Shown here: piece after piece, positions 1 through 7,239 of the stretch
How positions within the stretch are numbered: the first letter of the stretch is position 1
How the letters are laid out: every line of letters starts with the position of its first letter
Assembly: GCA_002281555.1 (NCBI GenBank)
Contig: NCGJ01000005.1
Location: 62,001 to 126,000, forward strand
DNA from: Hydrogenophilales bacterium 28-61-23
GTDB lineage: Bacteria; Pseudomonadota; Gammaproteobacteria; Burkholderiales; Thiobacillaceae
Length of the DNA stretch: 64,000 nucleotides
Direction of reading: 5' to 3'
Made by a program: the position numbers and the translations under genes
Notes under the pieces: generated by a model
Seen by the model: the letters and a program-made list of their open reading frames with translations, nothing else
Databases searched by the model: none
What the model was told of the DNA's origin: nothing

Positions 1-1027
1 TGCGCGCCGAGAGCACGAAACTCATGCGGCCGCAGACGTCTTCCTGGCGCAATTGCACGCCGCGCGGCAGCAGGCCGTGATGTTCGGCGAAGCTTTTCAC
101 CGCGTCGAACACGCCGGCTTTCAGGCCGGCTTCGTGGGTACCGCCCTGGGCGGTGTGGATCAGGTTGACGAAACTTTCCGCCGCCAGCGCGCCCACCCCG
201 GCTTCCGACCAGGTGAACACCCAGGCCGCGCCCTCGCCCTTGGCGAAACCACCGGCCTCGCCATCGGCATAACGCTCGCCGCCAAAGGGCGGAATCAGGG
301 TTTCCACCGGGTTTACGTCACCGCCCAGCAATTCGTTCAGGTATTGCGGCAAGCCGTTCGGGTAAGTCCAGATTTTTTCCTGATCCGGCTGACCCTCGCG
401 CTCGATGGAAAGTTTCACCGTGACGCCCGGCAGCAAAACCGCCTTGGCGCGCAGCAATCGCTCCATTTCATTCAGCGAGATGCGCGGCGAATCGAAGAAG
501 CTCGCATCCGGCCAGGCGCGCACCAGGGTTCCGGTGTCTTTCTTGGCGCACTTGCCAGTCACCGCCAGCGGCACGGCGAGCACACCGCCGTTGGCGAATT
601 CGAGCGAAGAAATCTCGCCATCGCGCTTCACTGTGACGGCCAGGCGCGTCGACAGCGCATTGGTCACCGAAACGCCGACACCATGCAGGCCGCCGGAGAA
701 GGCATAAGCGCCATCGCCGGTGGTCTTGTCGAACTTGCCGCCGGCATGCAGACGGGTGAACACGACGACGACGGTCGGCTCCTTCTCGGTCGGATGCGGC
801 CCGACCGGAATGCCGCGCCCGTCGTCTTCGACCGATACCGAGCCATCCAGATGGATCTTCACCGACAAGGTTCTGGCGTAGCCGGCCAGCGCCTCGTCGG
901 CGGCGTTGTCGATGACTTCCTGGATGATGTGCGTCGGCGTATCCGTGCGCGTGTACATGCCCGGCCGCGCACGCACCGGCTCCAGGCCTTTGAGCACGCG
1001 GATGGAAGATTCGTTGTATTGGTTCAA
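1..1027 (-). CDS. parE: DNA topoisomerase IV subunit B, N-terminal part (cut by window edge)
   Basis: This is the ATPase subunit of topoisomerase IV, which decatenates daughter chromosomes. About 342 codons are present and the protein continues past position 1. The GHKL ATPase landmarks occur in order: RVLKGLEPVRARPGMYTR near the start, EVIDNAADEALAG, DDGRGIPVGPHP and the ATP lid GGLHGVGVSVTNALS, followed by the QGGTHEAGLKAGV and DVCGRMSFVLSA segments that fit ParE better than GyrB. No in-frame ATG lies ahead of the conserved start, so TTG at 1027 is the best guess; a slightly more upstream non-ATG start is possible. The gene follows hslU on the same strand after a REP-rich gap. Confidence 0.93.
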   Translation of the reverse strand, partial: MNQYNESSIRVLKGLEPVRARPGMYTRTDTPTHIIQEVIDNAADEALAGYARTLSVKIHLDGSVSVEDDGRGIPVGPHPTEKEPTVVVVFTRLHAGGKFDKTTGDGAYAFSGGLHGVGVSVTNALSTRLAVTVKRDGEISSLEFANGGVLAVPLAVTGKCAKKDTGTLVRAWPDASFFDSPRISLNEMERLLRAKAVLLPGVTVKLSIEREGQPDQEKIWTYPNGLPQYLNELLGGDVNPVETLIPPFGGERYADGEAGGFAKGEGAAWVFTWSEAGVGALAAESFVNLIHTAQGGTHEAGLKAGVFDAVKSFAEHHGLLPRGVQLRQEDVCGRMSFVLSAR

Positions 1028-1067
1028 TGGATTCGGACTGCTAAGGATTTGGCGAATGATATCGGCT

Positions 1068-1225
1068 GTGCGTAGGGCGGAAAAGCGGAGGGCGGAAGGC
1101 GCTACGGTTTCCCGTAGGTCGGCAATCCCTTGCCGACGCCCCCATCGCGGCGGGAGGTCGCCGCCCATTCATGCAAAAGCAATCAGACGGTGGACCGGCG
1201 GGAAAGGATTCCCGCCCTACAGCGC
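1068..1225. repeat. REP-like hairpin cluster between parE and hslU
   Basis: The gap holds short imperfect palindromes. GTCGGCAA-TCCC-TTGCCGAC at 1118-1137 is a perfect 8-bp-arm hairpin preceded by GTAG. GGCGGGAA-AGGA-TTCCCGCC at 1198-1217 is a second hairpin, followed by CTAC, so the two form an inverted pair. A looser GTAGGGCGG...CTAC element lies at about 1070-1104. The first hairpin recurs near 16.3 kb, which marks it as a dispersed REP family. No gene is seen here. Confidence 0.7.
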
Positions 1226-1230
1226 CACGC

Positions 1231-2571
1231 TTACAAAACATAGCGCGCCAGATCTTCGCTCGCCGCCAATTCCTTCAGACGCGCATCGACGTAATCCGCG
1301 TCGACCTTCAGCGTTTCGCCGGCGCGCTGGTCGGCGTCGAACGACAACTCGTCGAGCAGGCGTTCCATCACCGTGTACAAGCGCCGCGCGCCGATGTTTT
1401 CGGTGCGTTCGTTGACCTGCCAGGCCAGCTCGGCCAGGCGGCGGATGGCGTCATCGGTGAATTCAAGTTTGACCCCTTCGGTTTCCATCAAGGCCTGATA
1501 CTGCCGAGTCAGACAGGCGTCGGTGCCGGTCAGGATGCGCTCGAAGTCGGCGACGGAAAGACTTTGCAGTTCGACCCGGATCGGGAAACGGCCTTGCAAT
1601 TCGGGAATCAGGTCGGACGGTTTGGACAGGTGAAACGCGCCGCTGGCGATGAACAGGATGTGGTCGGTCTTGATCATGCCGAACTTGGTCGAAACGGTGG
1701 CCCCTTCGACCAGCGGCAACAGATCGCGCTGCACGCCTTGGCGTGAGACGTCCGGCCCGGTTCCCTCGCGGCCGGCGATCTTGTCGATCTCGTCGAGGAA
1801 CACGATGCCGTTGGATTCGACATTGCGCACCGCCGCGAGCTTGATTTCCTCCTCGTTGACGAAGCGGCCGGCCTCTTCGTCGACGAGTTGCTTCATCGCC
1901 TCGGAAATCTTCAACTTGCGTTTCTGGCTGCGTTTCTGGCCCAGGTTCTGGAACATGCCCTGCAACTGCGTGGTGAGTTCTTCCATGCCGGGCGGCGCGA
2001 AGATTTCCATCTGCGCATTGGTCATCGCCAGATCGAGTTCGATTTCCTTGTCGTCGAGTTGGCCCTCGCGCAGCATCTTGCGGAATTTCTGCCGCGTGGC
2101 GGACTCCTCCGGCTTGGCATCGTGGGCGTTTGCGTCAACCTGCCAAGCATCGCGCGCACCGGGCAGCAGCACATCGAGTATCCGGTCTTCGGCCGCATCT
2201 TCGGCGCGCATGCGCACCTCGCGGGTGGCTGCCTCGCGCTCTTGTTTGACGGCGATTTCGGCCAGATCGCGAATGATGCTGTCGACATCCTTGCCGACAT
2301 AGCCGACTTCGGTGAATTTGGTCGCTTCCACCTTGATGAACGGCGCCCCGGACAGGCGCGCCAGACGCCGCGCGATCTCGGTCTTGCCGACGCCGGTGGG
2401 GCCGATCATCAGGATGTTTTTGGGCGTGATTTCCTGGCGCAAAGCGTCGCCGACCCGCATCCGCCGCCAGCGATTGCGCAGCGCGATGGCGCAGGCGCGC
2501 TTGGCGGCATCCTGGCCGACGATGTGCTTGTCGAGTTCATGAACGATTTCTTGTGGCGTCATTTGCGTCAT
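1231..2571 (-). CDS. hslU: ATP-dependent protease ATPase subunit HslU (ClpY)
   Basis: This is the AAA+ unfoldase that feeds substrates to the HslV peptidase in the cytoplasm. The 446-aa protein has the N-terminal [17 protein letters not shown] motif, Walker [10 protein letters not shown], Walker [10 protein letters not shown] and the C-terminal LARYVL tail that docks into HslV. The ATG at 2571 gives the usual N-terminus; a further upstream start would add 12 atypical residues. The usual partner hslV, normally immediately upstream, is absent: the next gene upstream is divergent and unrelated. HslV must be encoded elsewhere if the protease is functional. Confidence 0.97.
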   Translation of the reverse strand: MTQMTPQEIVHELDKHIVGQDAAKRACAIALRNRWRRMRVGDALRQEITPKNILMIGPTGVGKTEIARRLARLSGAPFIKVEATKFTEVGYVGKDVDSIIRDLAEIAVKQEREAATREVRMRAEDAAEDRILDVLLPGARDAWQVDANAHDAKPEESATRQKFRKMLREGQLDDKEIELDLAMTNAQMEIFAPPGMEELTTQLQGMFQNLGQKRSQKRKLKISEAMKQLVDEEAGRFVNEEEIKLAAVRNVESNGIVFLDEIDKIAGREGTGPDVSRQGVQRDLLPLVEGATVSTKFGMIKTDHILFIASGAFHLSKPSDLIPELQGRFPIRVELQSLSVADFERILTGTDACLTRQYQALMETEGVKLEFTDDAIRRLAELAWQVNERTENIGARRLYTVMERLLDELSFDADQRAGETLKVDADYVDARLKELAASEDLARYVL

Positions 2572-2693
2572 CGTTTGCGTCTTAACGAGATATAAGCGGT
2601 GTAACAAAGGCGAGCGAGTCTATCACTCGCCCCCCGCGCGACTTCTGGCGCGGCTATAGTGGCATCCAGAACCCATTATTCAAGGAGAAAACC

Positions 2694-3134
2694 ATGTTTT
2701 ACCGTTTACCGCTGCTGCCCCTTGCGCTCGCTCTGGCCTGCGCCGGCATTGCCAACGCGGCGGAAGTCGCCCGGGTCGGCGATCTGGAAATGCATAGCGT
2801 CGCCGTGCCGACCACTGAACTGACCCCGGAAGCCGCCCGGAACTACAACGTCACCCCCGCCGCCGAACGCGGCCTGCTCACCATCACCTTGATGAAAAAA
2901 GGCCGCAACGGCAAGGCCGAATCGGTCGCCGGGCAGGTCTATGCCGGCGCGGTCACCCAGGACAACAAACTGTTCTCCATCCCGATCCGCGAAGTGCGCC
3001 AGGCCGACGGCGTCTATTACCTGGGCGAATATCGCGTCAACGCACCCGACACGCTACGCTTTCTGGTCAACGCCAATGTGCTGGGAAAACCGTTGAAGAC
3101 CGAGTTTTCGCGTGCCTTCAGCGTGGCCCAATGA
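2694..3134 (+). CDS. DUF4426 family exported protein
   Basis: This 146-aa protein begins with a clear signal peptide (hydrophobic LPLLPLALALACAGIANA, cleavage near ANA-AE), so it should be periplasmic. The mature part is a single small beta-rich domain of the DUF4426 type, a family with no established function. An AAGGAG ribosome binding site sits just before the ATG. It is divergent from hslU and convergent with the next gene, with only 4 bp between the stop codons. It is probably a stand-alone gene. Confidence 0.75.
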   Translation: MFYRLPLLPLALALACAGIANAAEVARVGDLEMHSVAVPTTELTPEAARNYNVTPAAERGLLTITLMKKGRNGKAESVAGQVYAGAVTQDNKLFSIPIREVRQADGVYYLGEYRVNAPDTLRFLVNANVLGKPLKTEFSRAFSVAQ

Positions 3135-3138
3135 GCGA

Positions 3139-3801
3139 TCAGCGCGCTAGCTGAAACAAGCCCCAGACGCCCATCGCCGCCACCAGCAAGCCCGCGCCCC
3201 GCTTCACCCAGATTTGACGGGTGAAGGCGCGCAGACTTTCCGCCGCCCAACCCATCAACAGCAGATTGGGCAGCGTGCCCAGCCCGAAAACCAGCAGCAG
3301 GGTCGCGCCTTCGACCGCGCCGCCAGCCGACAGGGCCATGACCAGAACGCTATAAACCAGGCCGCACGGCAGCCAGCCCCAGAGCGTGCCGGCAAGTACC
3401 GCCTGGCCGAAATGACGCACCGGCATGACCTTGCCCAGCAGCGGCTGAAGCTTCCGCCAGAGGGCGCCGCCGGCATGTTCCAGAATCCGGATCGTTTGAT
3501 TCAGACCGGCCAGATACAGGCCGAGCAGAATCAGCACCACCTGCGCCAGCACATACAAACCGCGTTGCAGCGGAAACAGGCTGTCGGACAGAAACGCGGC
3601 GGAGCCGATCAAACCGGCCAGCGCGCCAAGCGCGGCATAACTGGCGATGCGCCCTGCGCTGTAACCGAGGTGGAAGTGGAACGGCTGGCGCGTGCCGCTG
3701 TGAAACGACATCGCCGCGACGATGCCACCGCACATGCCGACGCAATGGGTGCCGCCAAGAAGACCGGTCAGAAAAGCGGCGAGTAGTGAGGCATCAGGCA
3801 T
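3139..3801 (-). CDS. Sulfite exporter TauE/SafE-like (DsbD_2 type) membrane protein
   Basis: This 220-aa polytopic inner-membrane protein has about six hydrophobic segments. The N-terminal GLLGGTHCVGMCGGIV motif, with its pair of cysteines, is typical of the PF13386 group annotated as TauE/SafE or cytochrome-biogenesis-related proteins often found near ccoG/ccoS genes. Those neighbours are absent here, so the substrate cannot be inferred. The assignment to the family is good; transport of sulfite or metal is only a family-level guess. Confidence 0.8.
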   Translation of the reverse strand: MPDASLLAAFLTGLLGGTHCVGMCGGIVAAMSFHSGTRQPFHFHLGYSAGRIASYAALGALAGLIGSAAFLSDSLFPLQRGLYVLAQVVLILLGLYLAGLNQTIRILEHAGGALWRKLQPLLGKVMPVRHFGQAVLAGTLWGWLPCGLVYSVLVMALSAGGAVEGATLLLVFGLGTLPNLLLMGWAAESLRAFTRQIWVKRGAGLLVAAMGVWGLFQLAR

Positions 3802-4343
3802 GCGCGGATTTTAGCCGCGCGGCAAGGCGGAGCGCGCCCCGCTATTCCACAGCGTCAACGTTCAAGCGCAAGAGCGTGAGTAGCAGGCATGTGACCAATA
3901 AACATAAAAATTGAGCCTGGCACCTTAGGCCCGTGTTCCCATTTCCGCGGGCTGGCGCCTGCCATGGAAGAAGAGGTATCGTTTGGCTCACTGCAAATAG
4001 GCCTGTTCCGTCCTCAAGCTGTAATGCTTTATGCGCAAGCGGCCCCGAATCTGGTCGAACAACTTGGGTGCGCGGGGAGCCGAATCGGGTAGTGGGTGAG
4101 CTGGCGTCATCACTAGAACAAAGACCACTGGGAGACACAAACAATGTTCCAAGCGCTATCGCAATGTCCAATAAGCTGGAAACATGGACAAATGTCGGCC
4201 ATCACCCTCACAGCAAGATTACGGGACAGGTGTCCAATAATCTTGGATTGGCGGCTTACGGGACATCTGTCCGGTAATCTGGGAATTGAGGGTGTTATTA
4301 GACAAATGTCGGCGAACTTACTTATGCAAACCAGGTAATCAGC
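3802..4343. other. Non-coding or decayed stretch at the left edge of the accessory island
   Basis: About 540 bp have no convincing gene. Open frames exist on both strands (for example 3842-4171 on the minus strand and 3933-4277 on the plus strand) but neither resembles a protein family that I recognise. The right third holds the repeat series described separately. Composition drifts towards AT compared with the flanking core genes, which fits the edge of acquired DNA. Confidence 0.5.
4186..4310. repeat. Four GGACA-nn-TGTCC palindromes at about 38-bp spacing
   Basis: Palindromic units start near 4186 (GGACAAATGTC), 4224 (GGACAGGTGTCC), 4261 (GGACATCTGTCC) and 4300 (AGACAAATGTC). Spacings are 38, 37 and 39 bp, and the intervening bases share TTAC and TAATC blocks. 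Series like this occur as multiple terminal repeats at the ends of IS21-family elements, and also as operator arrays. The array ends 33 bp before the start of the AT-rich gene at 4344, so either reading is possible. No transposase is visible. Confidence 0.6.
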
Positions 4344-4880
4344 ATGGCCAGAGTAATATTTATTTTTTTGTCACTGTTTTTGCCAACATGCTCGTTAGCA
4401 GCAAAGCCAACCAATATTGACTATACGTTTCTAGACATTTCGTTCAAGGAGTTCCTGAATAGAGTAAGTCACGACAAAGTTGTGGTTGAAGATGGCTGCT
4501 GTTGGCTAATATACAGCAAAGGCATACACATTATGACCATAGGTGACAAGAACAGCCTAAATGATAAAATCGTTAAGTCTATTGACATTTACTCGCCCAC
4601 CTATAATGTTTTGAGGCACACAAGGGTTGGTATGAGTGCGGCAGAAATCATCAAAACCTATCCAAACTCTGTGCTCGATTATGATGACGAAGATGGATAC
4701 GAGTACTTTGCACCAAAATCACTCCAAAAATTCACTAATTCAGGCGGGTTTTATATTTGCGTGCTGCTAACGGTCGCCGATGGCAGCAGCACCGTAAATC
4801 TTGACCCCACTTACCCTTCGAGAAGATTTCGCCACAATGCCAAGACTATTGCAATTTCAATATATAAATTCAGCATGTAA
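4344..4880 (+). CDS. Hypothetical exported protein, AT-rich
   Basis: This 178-aa protein starts with a signal peptide (VIFIFLSLFLPTCSLAA) and is probably periplasmic; the Cys in the signal region is not a clean lipobox. I do not recognise a domain. The body contains paired cysteines (DGCCWLIY) and a central segment (VGMSAAEIIKTYPNS) reminiscent of the short helical motif found in some periplasmic stress proteins, but that is weak. Its codon use is strikingly AT-rich beside GC-rich neighbours, which suggests recent transfer. It is flanked by the 38-bp repeats upstream and a REP-like inverted repeat downstream. Confidence 0.6.
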   Translation: MARVIFIFLSLFLPTCSLAAKPTNIDYTFLDISFKEFLNRVSHDKVVVEDGCCWLIYSKGIHIMTIGDKNSLNDKIVKSIDIYSPTYNVLRHTRVGMSAAEIIKTYPNSVLDYDDEDGYEYFAPKSLQKFTNSGGFYICVLLTVADGSSTVNLDPTYPSRRFRHNAKTIAISIYKFSM

Positions 4881-4908
4881 ATCAAGAATGTGTACGCAAA
4901 ACAATAGG

Positions 4909-4975
4909 AAACAATAGGGGACAGACCGCAGTTTAATATCAAATTCTAGAAACCGTGGTCTGTCCCCTATTGTTT
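4909..4975. repeat. REP-type inverted repeat (19-bp perfect arms)
   Basis: The left arm at 4909-4927 (AAACAATAGGGGACAGACC) is exactly matched by its reverse complement at 4957-4975, with a 29-nt AT-rich centre whose edges continue to pair loosely. This GGGGACAGACC-type sequence is familiar as a dispersed repeat in many proteobacteria and is often linked to REP-associated tyrosine transposases. A partial direct copy of the left end lies just before it. It could also act as a terminator-like hairpin for the upstream gene. Confidence 0.8.
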
Positions 4976-5024
4976 AGGAAAGGGGTAAGACACCCCCGAA
5001 AACAGCTTTGCTCAACCCCTCAGT

Positions 5025-5039
5025 GGGTTTTTCTACAGC
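5025..5039. repeat. Left copy of the 15-bp inverted repeat flanking the cassette array
   Basis: GGGTTTTTCTACAGC lies four bases before the first cassette junction. Its exact reverse complement occurs at 7119-7133, directly after the last attC junction. The placement on both sides of the array suggests terminal inverted repeats of a small non-autonomous element or a duplicated insertion target. No target-site duplication is obvious. Confidence 0.75.
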
Positions 5040-5060
5040 GTCGTTATGCTCCTTAATGCC

Positions 5061-5720
5061 ATGCACATCAAACGAAGTATCTCCGTTAGAAATCACAGCT
5101 ACCAGGTAGAGGTTCCAGACGCCTGTCCCATTTGCCATCGCCATAGCGAAATACAAGTTGTTGGCGCTGATGTTATTGACGACGGGAAGGCTGTGCAGGC
5201 GATTTTTCGCTGTGCCTACACAGGTTGTCGCCAGCACTTTTTCTGCTACTACGGCCCCATAACCAGCGGCGTCTTGGTGTCGGTGAGACCAGTGAAGCCA
5301 GTGCTATCGGCTTTTCCTGCTGCCGTTTCTACAATCTCACCAACCTTCCTCTCTGTATTTGCAGAGGCGGAGGAAGCCGCTCAGCTCGGGCTAAATCAAA
5401 TAGCTGGGCCGGGGTATCGAAAAGCGTTTGAGTACTTGATTAAAGACTACGCCAAATCAATTTCCCCGGAACGGGCGTCGGAAATTGAAGCCAAGTTCGC
5501 TGGTGCTGTCGTCAACGACTTTGTCGCTGACCCGAGAATCCAGGCTGTTGCGAAGCGTTCTCTTTGGCTCGGGAACGATGAAACTCACTATCTCCGAAAA
5601 TGGTCCGATCACGACGTTTCGGATCTAGTCACACTCATTAAGCTCGCCGCGAATTGGATTGAAATTGACCACCTTTCAAAGTCATATGTCGAATCAATGC
5701 CTGAGCCGAAAGGCGCATAA
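5061..5720 (+). CDS. DUF4145 (HEPN-like) protein, integron cassette 1
   Basis: This protein of about 219 aa has an N-terminal zinc-ribbon-like part (CPICH, then RCAYTGC) and a C-terminal helical DUF4145 domain recognisable from AEEAAQLGLNQIAGPGYRK, LIKDYA and the LGNDETHY motif. DUF4145 is related to the HEPN superfamily, whose members are often RNases or parts of defence and toxin systems. The ATG at 5061 is preferred over 5046 because 5046 lies inside the cassette core GTTATGC. The TAA stop forms part of the downstream attC R'' core. The exact function is unknown. Confidence 0.8.
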   Translation: MHIKRSISVRNHSYQVEVPDACPICHRHSEIQVVGADVIDDGKAVQAIFRCAYTGCRQHFFCYYGPITSGVLVSVRPVKPVLSAFPAAVSTISPTFLSVFAEAEEAAQLGLNQIAGPGYRKAFEYLIKDYAKSISPERASEIEAKFAGAVVNDFVADPRIQAVAKRSLWLGNDETHYLRKWSDHDVSDLVTLIKLAANWIEIDHLSKSYVESMPEPKGA

Positions 5721-5784
5721 CCCATCGGTCCACCGGACGCTGCGCGATAAAGCCGCGCAGCGCCGGTGACCTCAGACGTTAGAG
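5715..5784 (+). other. attC recombination site 1
   Basis: The outer cores are GCATAAC (R'') at 5715-5721 and GTTAGAG (R') at 5778-5784. Between them the arms CACCGG-CGCTGCGCG and CGCGCAGCG-CCGGTG pair around a short loop, with one unpaired A as expected for an extrahelical base. This fold is diagnostic of integron attC sites. Confidence 0.88.
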
Positions 5785-5791
5785 CTTTGCA

Positions 5792-6343
5792 ATGACATCA
5801 CAGGCGTACCAAGCATTTGAGCATGCGATTCAGGACGCAACTGAGTTGCTCCACCACTTCGACGCTCTCAATGAACAACCACCACCGCCACCTAGTGCAG
5901 AGGTTCTGAAACGGGCCAGCCTTGTCATGGCACTGGCTGCACTTGAGACTTACATTGAGGACAGAATTGTTGAGGCTGCAGGGGCAGTAACGGGTGGCCC
6001 AACGAATGGTGGTCGCCTCGCTGAGTTTTACATTACATCCCTGCAGAACGATCTTAAGTATTTCCACACTCCCAGCACTGATCGTGTTCGCGCCATCTTT
6101 GATAAGTTTCTTGGGATTGATGTATCCGAGAGTTGGGCCTGGAATAACTACGACCCAACTAGGGCGCGTGCTGAGTTGAATCGGATCGCTAAGAAACGTG
6201 GAGATATCGCTCACCGCTCCTTACGTCCCCGCCCAGGGCAGCCGGACTCTCATGCTGTCACTCGTGAGGACCTTCGCAAGCACATCCGCTTCATCTGCGA
6301 CTTGGTTGCTGCCACGGACAAGTACCTTGCAGCAAAGCTCTAA
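5792..6343 (+). CDS. HEPN-domain protein (RiboL-PSP/MAE_28990-like), integron cassette 2
   Basis: This 183-aa all-helical protein shows ASLVMALAALETYIEDRI in the N-terminal half and the C-terminal KKRGDIAHR segment, which matches the R-x4-H active-site motif of HEPN RNases. Family members of this kind are found in toxin-antitoxin, abortive-infection and RNA-repair contexts. There is no separate antitoxin gene in the cassette. The ATG at 5792 is the first start after the cassette junction, and the stop (6341-6343) is inside the attC core. The enzymatic activity is inferred from the motif only. Confidence 0.82.
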   Translation: MTSQAYQAFEHAIQDATELLHHFDALNEQPPPPPSAEVLKRASLVMALAALETYIEDRIVEAAGAVTGGPTNGGRLAEFYITSLQNDLKYFHTPSTDRVRAIFDKFLGIDVSESWAWNNYDPTRARAELNRIAKKRGDIAHRSLRPRPGQPDSHAVTREDLRKHIRFICDLVAATDKYLAAKL

Positions 6344-6405
6344 CAATTCATTCCACCGGACCTGCGCGAAAAGCCGCGCAGGTCCGGTAAATTCAAACGT
6401 TAGCC
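6338..6405 (+). other. attC recombination site 2
   Basis: R'' CTCTAAC (6338-6344) and R' GTTAGCC (6399-6405) bracket paired arms ACCGGACCTGCGCG and CGCGCAGGTCCGGT around a small loop. AATTCATT and AAATTCAAACG form the L''/L' region. It is closely similar to sites 1 and 3, as in arrays built by one integron. Confidence 0.9.
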
Positions 6406-6416
6406 GGCCCTTCGAC

Positions 6417-7046
6417 ATGGCAATCACTTGGACGTTTCGGGTTTCCTTTGATCCAGCACGGCGAGAGCGTCTAGCCACTTTCGACACGTTTGTAAAAGTG
6501 ACCGATGTAGTCTGCAACAGTGCCACGGTTGAAGGAGCGTGGATTTGCGAAGCTACTGATCTTGGCTCAAAGGGCTGCCTGCGGCCATACGTTTCCCTAA
6601 CTGTAAGCTCGGACGCATTCGACGCGTTCTTCAATAGTGTCGGCGGGTATCGCGCTCAATACCTTACAAGCCCGGAAGACGGGCAAGCCGCGAATGGGAT
6701 GTTGCTACGTGTGCTTGAGCCGCGCCTAACCGAGGCGGTCCTTAAGGACTGTGGGGCGAATCGGCTTTCTCCACCCTGGATTCGCAATGCCTTTCTAGCC
6801 AACTCGGCAAAGATTTGGCCAAAGGAGGATGAGCTAGACTTTTTGGAGATTACGCACGATTTAGACGTGGCGAAATGGAAAGAAGGTTGTGACTCACTAA
6901 ACGCACCAGCCGGAGCGGGTTTGTGGGCACCTGAAGGAACACGGTTAATGGTCTTTGGTGCGTTTATTGATCCTTATGGGAATGAAGTCGTTGCTCGAAC
7001 AAAGATTTGCCGCCGCTTCGAAATCCACGAGTGTGGATTCACATAG
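6417..7046 (+). CDS. Hypothetical protein, integron cassette 3
   Basis: This 209-aa soluble-looking protein starts with MAITWTFRVSFDPARRERL; there is no signal peptide or membrane segment. I do not recognise a domain. The ATG at 6417 is 17 bp after the cassette junction, and the stop lies 6 bp before the attC R'' core, so the frame is well supported by cassette architecture. A longer in-frame reading upstream would run backwards through the attC site into cassette 2 and is rejected. Function is unknown, as for most cassette proteins. Confidence 0.7.
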   Translation: MAITWTFRVSFDPARRERLATFDTFVKVTDVVCNSATVEGAWICEATDLGSKGCLRPYVSLTVSSDAFDAFFNSVGGYRAQYLTSPEDGQAANGMLLRVLEPRLTEAVLKDCGANRLSPPWIRNAFLANSAKIWPKEDELDFLEITHDLDVAKWKEGCDSLNAPAGAGLWAPEGTRLMVFGAFIDPYGNEVVARTKICRRFEIHECGFT

Positions 7047-7052
7047 AGTGCC

Positions 7053-7119
7053 GGCCAACCAATCATTCCACCGGACCTGCGCGGAATGCCGCGCAGTCCG
7101 GTGAATTCAAACGTTGAGG
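7053..7119 (+). other. attC recombination site 3
   Basis: R'' GGCCAAC (7053-7059) and R' GTTGAGG (7113-7119) flank arms ACCGGACCTGCGCGG and CCGCGCAGTCCGGT, with one unpaired C. L' reads GAATTCAAACG. It is the last site of the array; the flanking inverted repeat starts at its R' core. Confidence 0.88.
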
Positions 7120-7133
7120 CTGTAGAAAAACCC
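7119..7133. repeat. Right copy of the 15-bp inverted repeat flanking the cassette array
   Basis: GCTGTAGAAAAACCC is the exact reverse complement of 5025-5039. The remaining sequence to the end of glcF (7134-7239) contains no recognisable gene. Confidence 0.75.
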
Positions 7134-7239
7134 CAAAATCACCTTTGCCGACGATAACTCCGCATCGGAAATTCCTGGGGAGGAGATTCGGCGGTTTATC
7201 CAAGTCGTGCGCCGAATTTCGGCCGCCGCCCACGCAACT

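Larger units (their letters stand above)
5044..7113 (+). mobile_element. Integron cassette array of three cassettes without integrase (CALIN)
   Basis: Three consecutive single-gene cassettes all read in the same direction, and each ends in an attC site. Cassette boundaries fall at the G/TT of the R' core: 5044-5778 (735 bp), 5779-6399 (621 bp) and 6400-7113 (714 bp). In each cassette the ORF starts soon after the core and its stop lies in or just before the next attC, the usual cassette organisation. No intI gene or recognisable attI is present in the window. Exactly outside both ends lies a perfect 15-bp inverted repeat (5025-5039 and 7119-7133). Confidence 0.88.

Noticed and set aside
53-1075. 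340-codon plus-strand open frame
   Set aside because: It is the antisense of parE, whose protein has all the ATPase motifs; the plus frame has no family resemblance and exists because of GC-rich codon bias.
1171-2595. Several long plus-strand frames opposite hslU
   Set aside because: They are antisense shadows of a well-supported AAA+ gene.
3842-4277. Overlapping frames on both strands in the island edge
   Set aside because: No homology, no ribosome binding site and conflicting frames; treated as non-coding or decayed.
4981-5043. Possible attI or fourth attC before the first cassette
   Set aside because: Only the R' core GTTATGC is clear; no paired left core or arms could be found, so it is not called.
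6198-6416. N-terminal extension of the third cassette gene
   Set aside because: It would run through cassette 2 and its attC site; the start at 6417 fits cassette structure.
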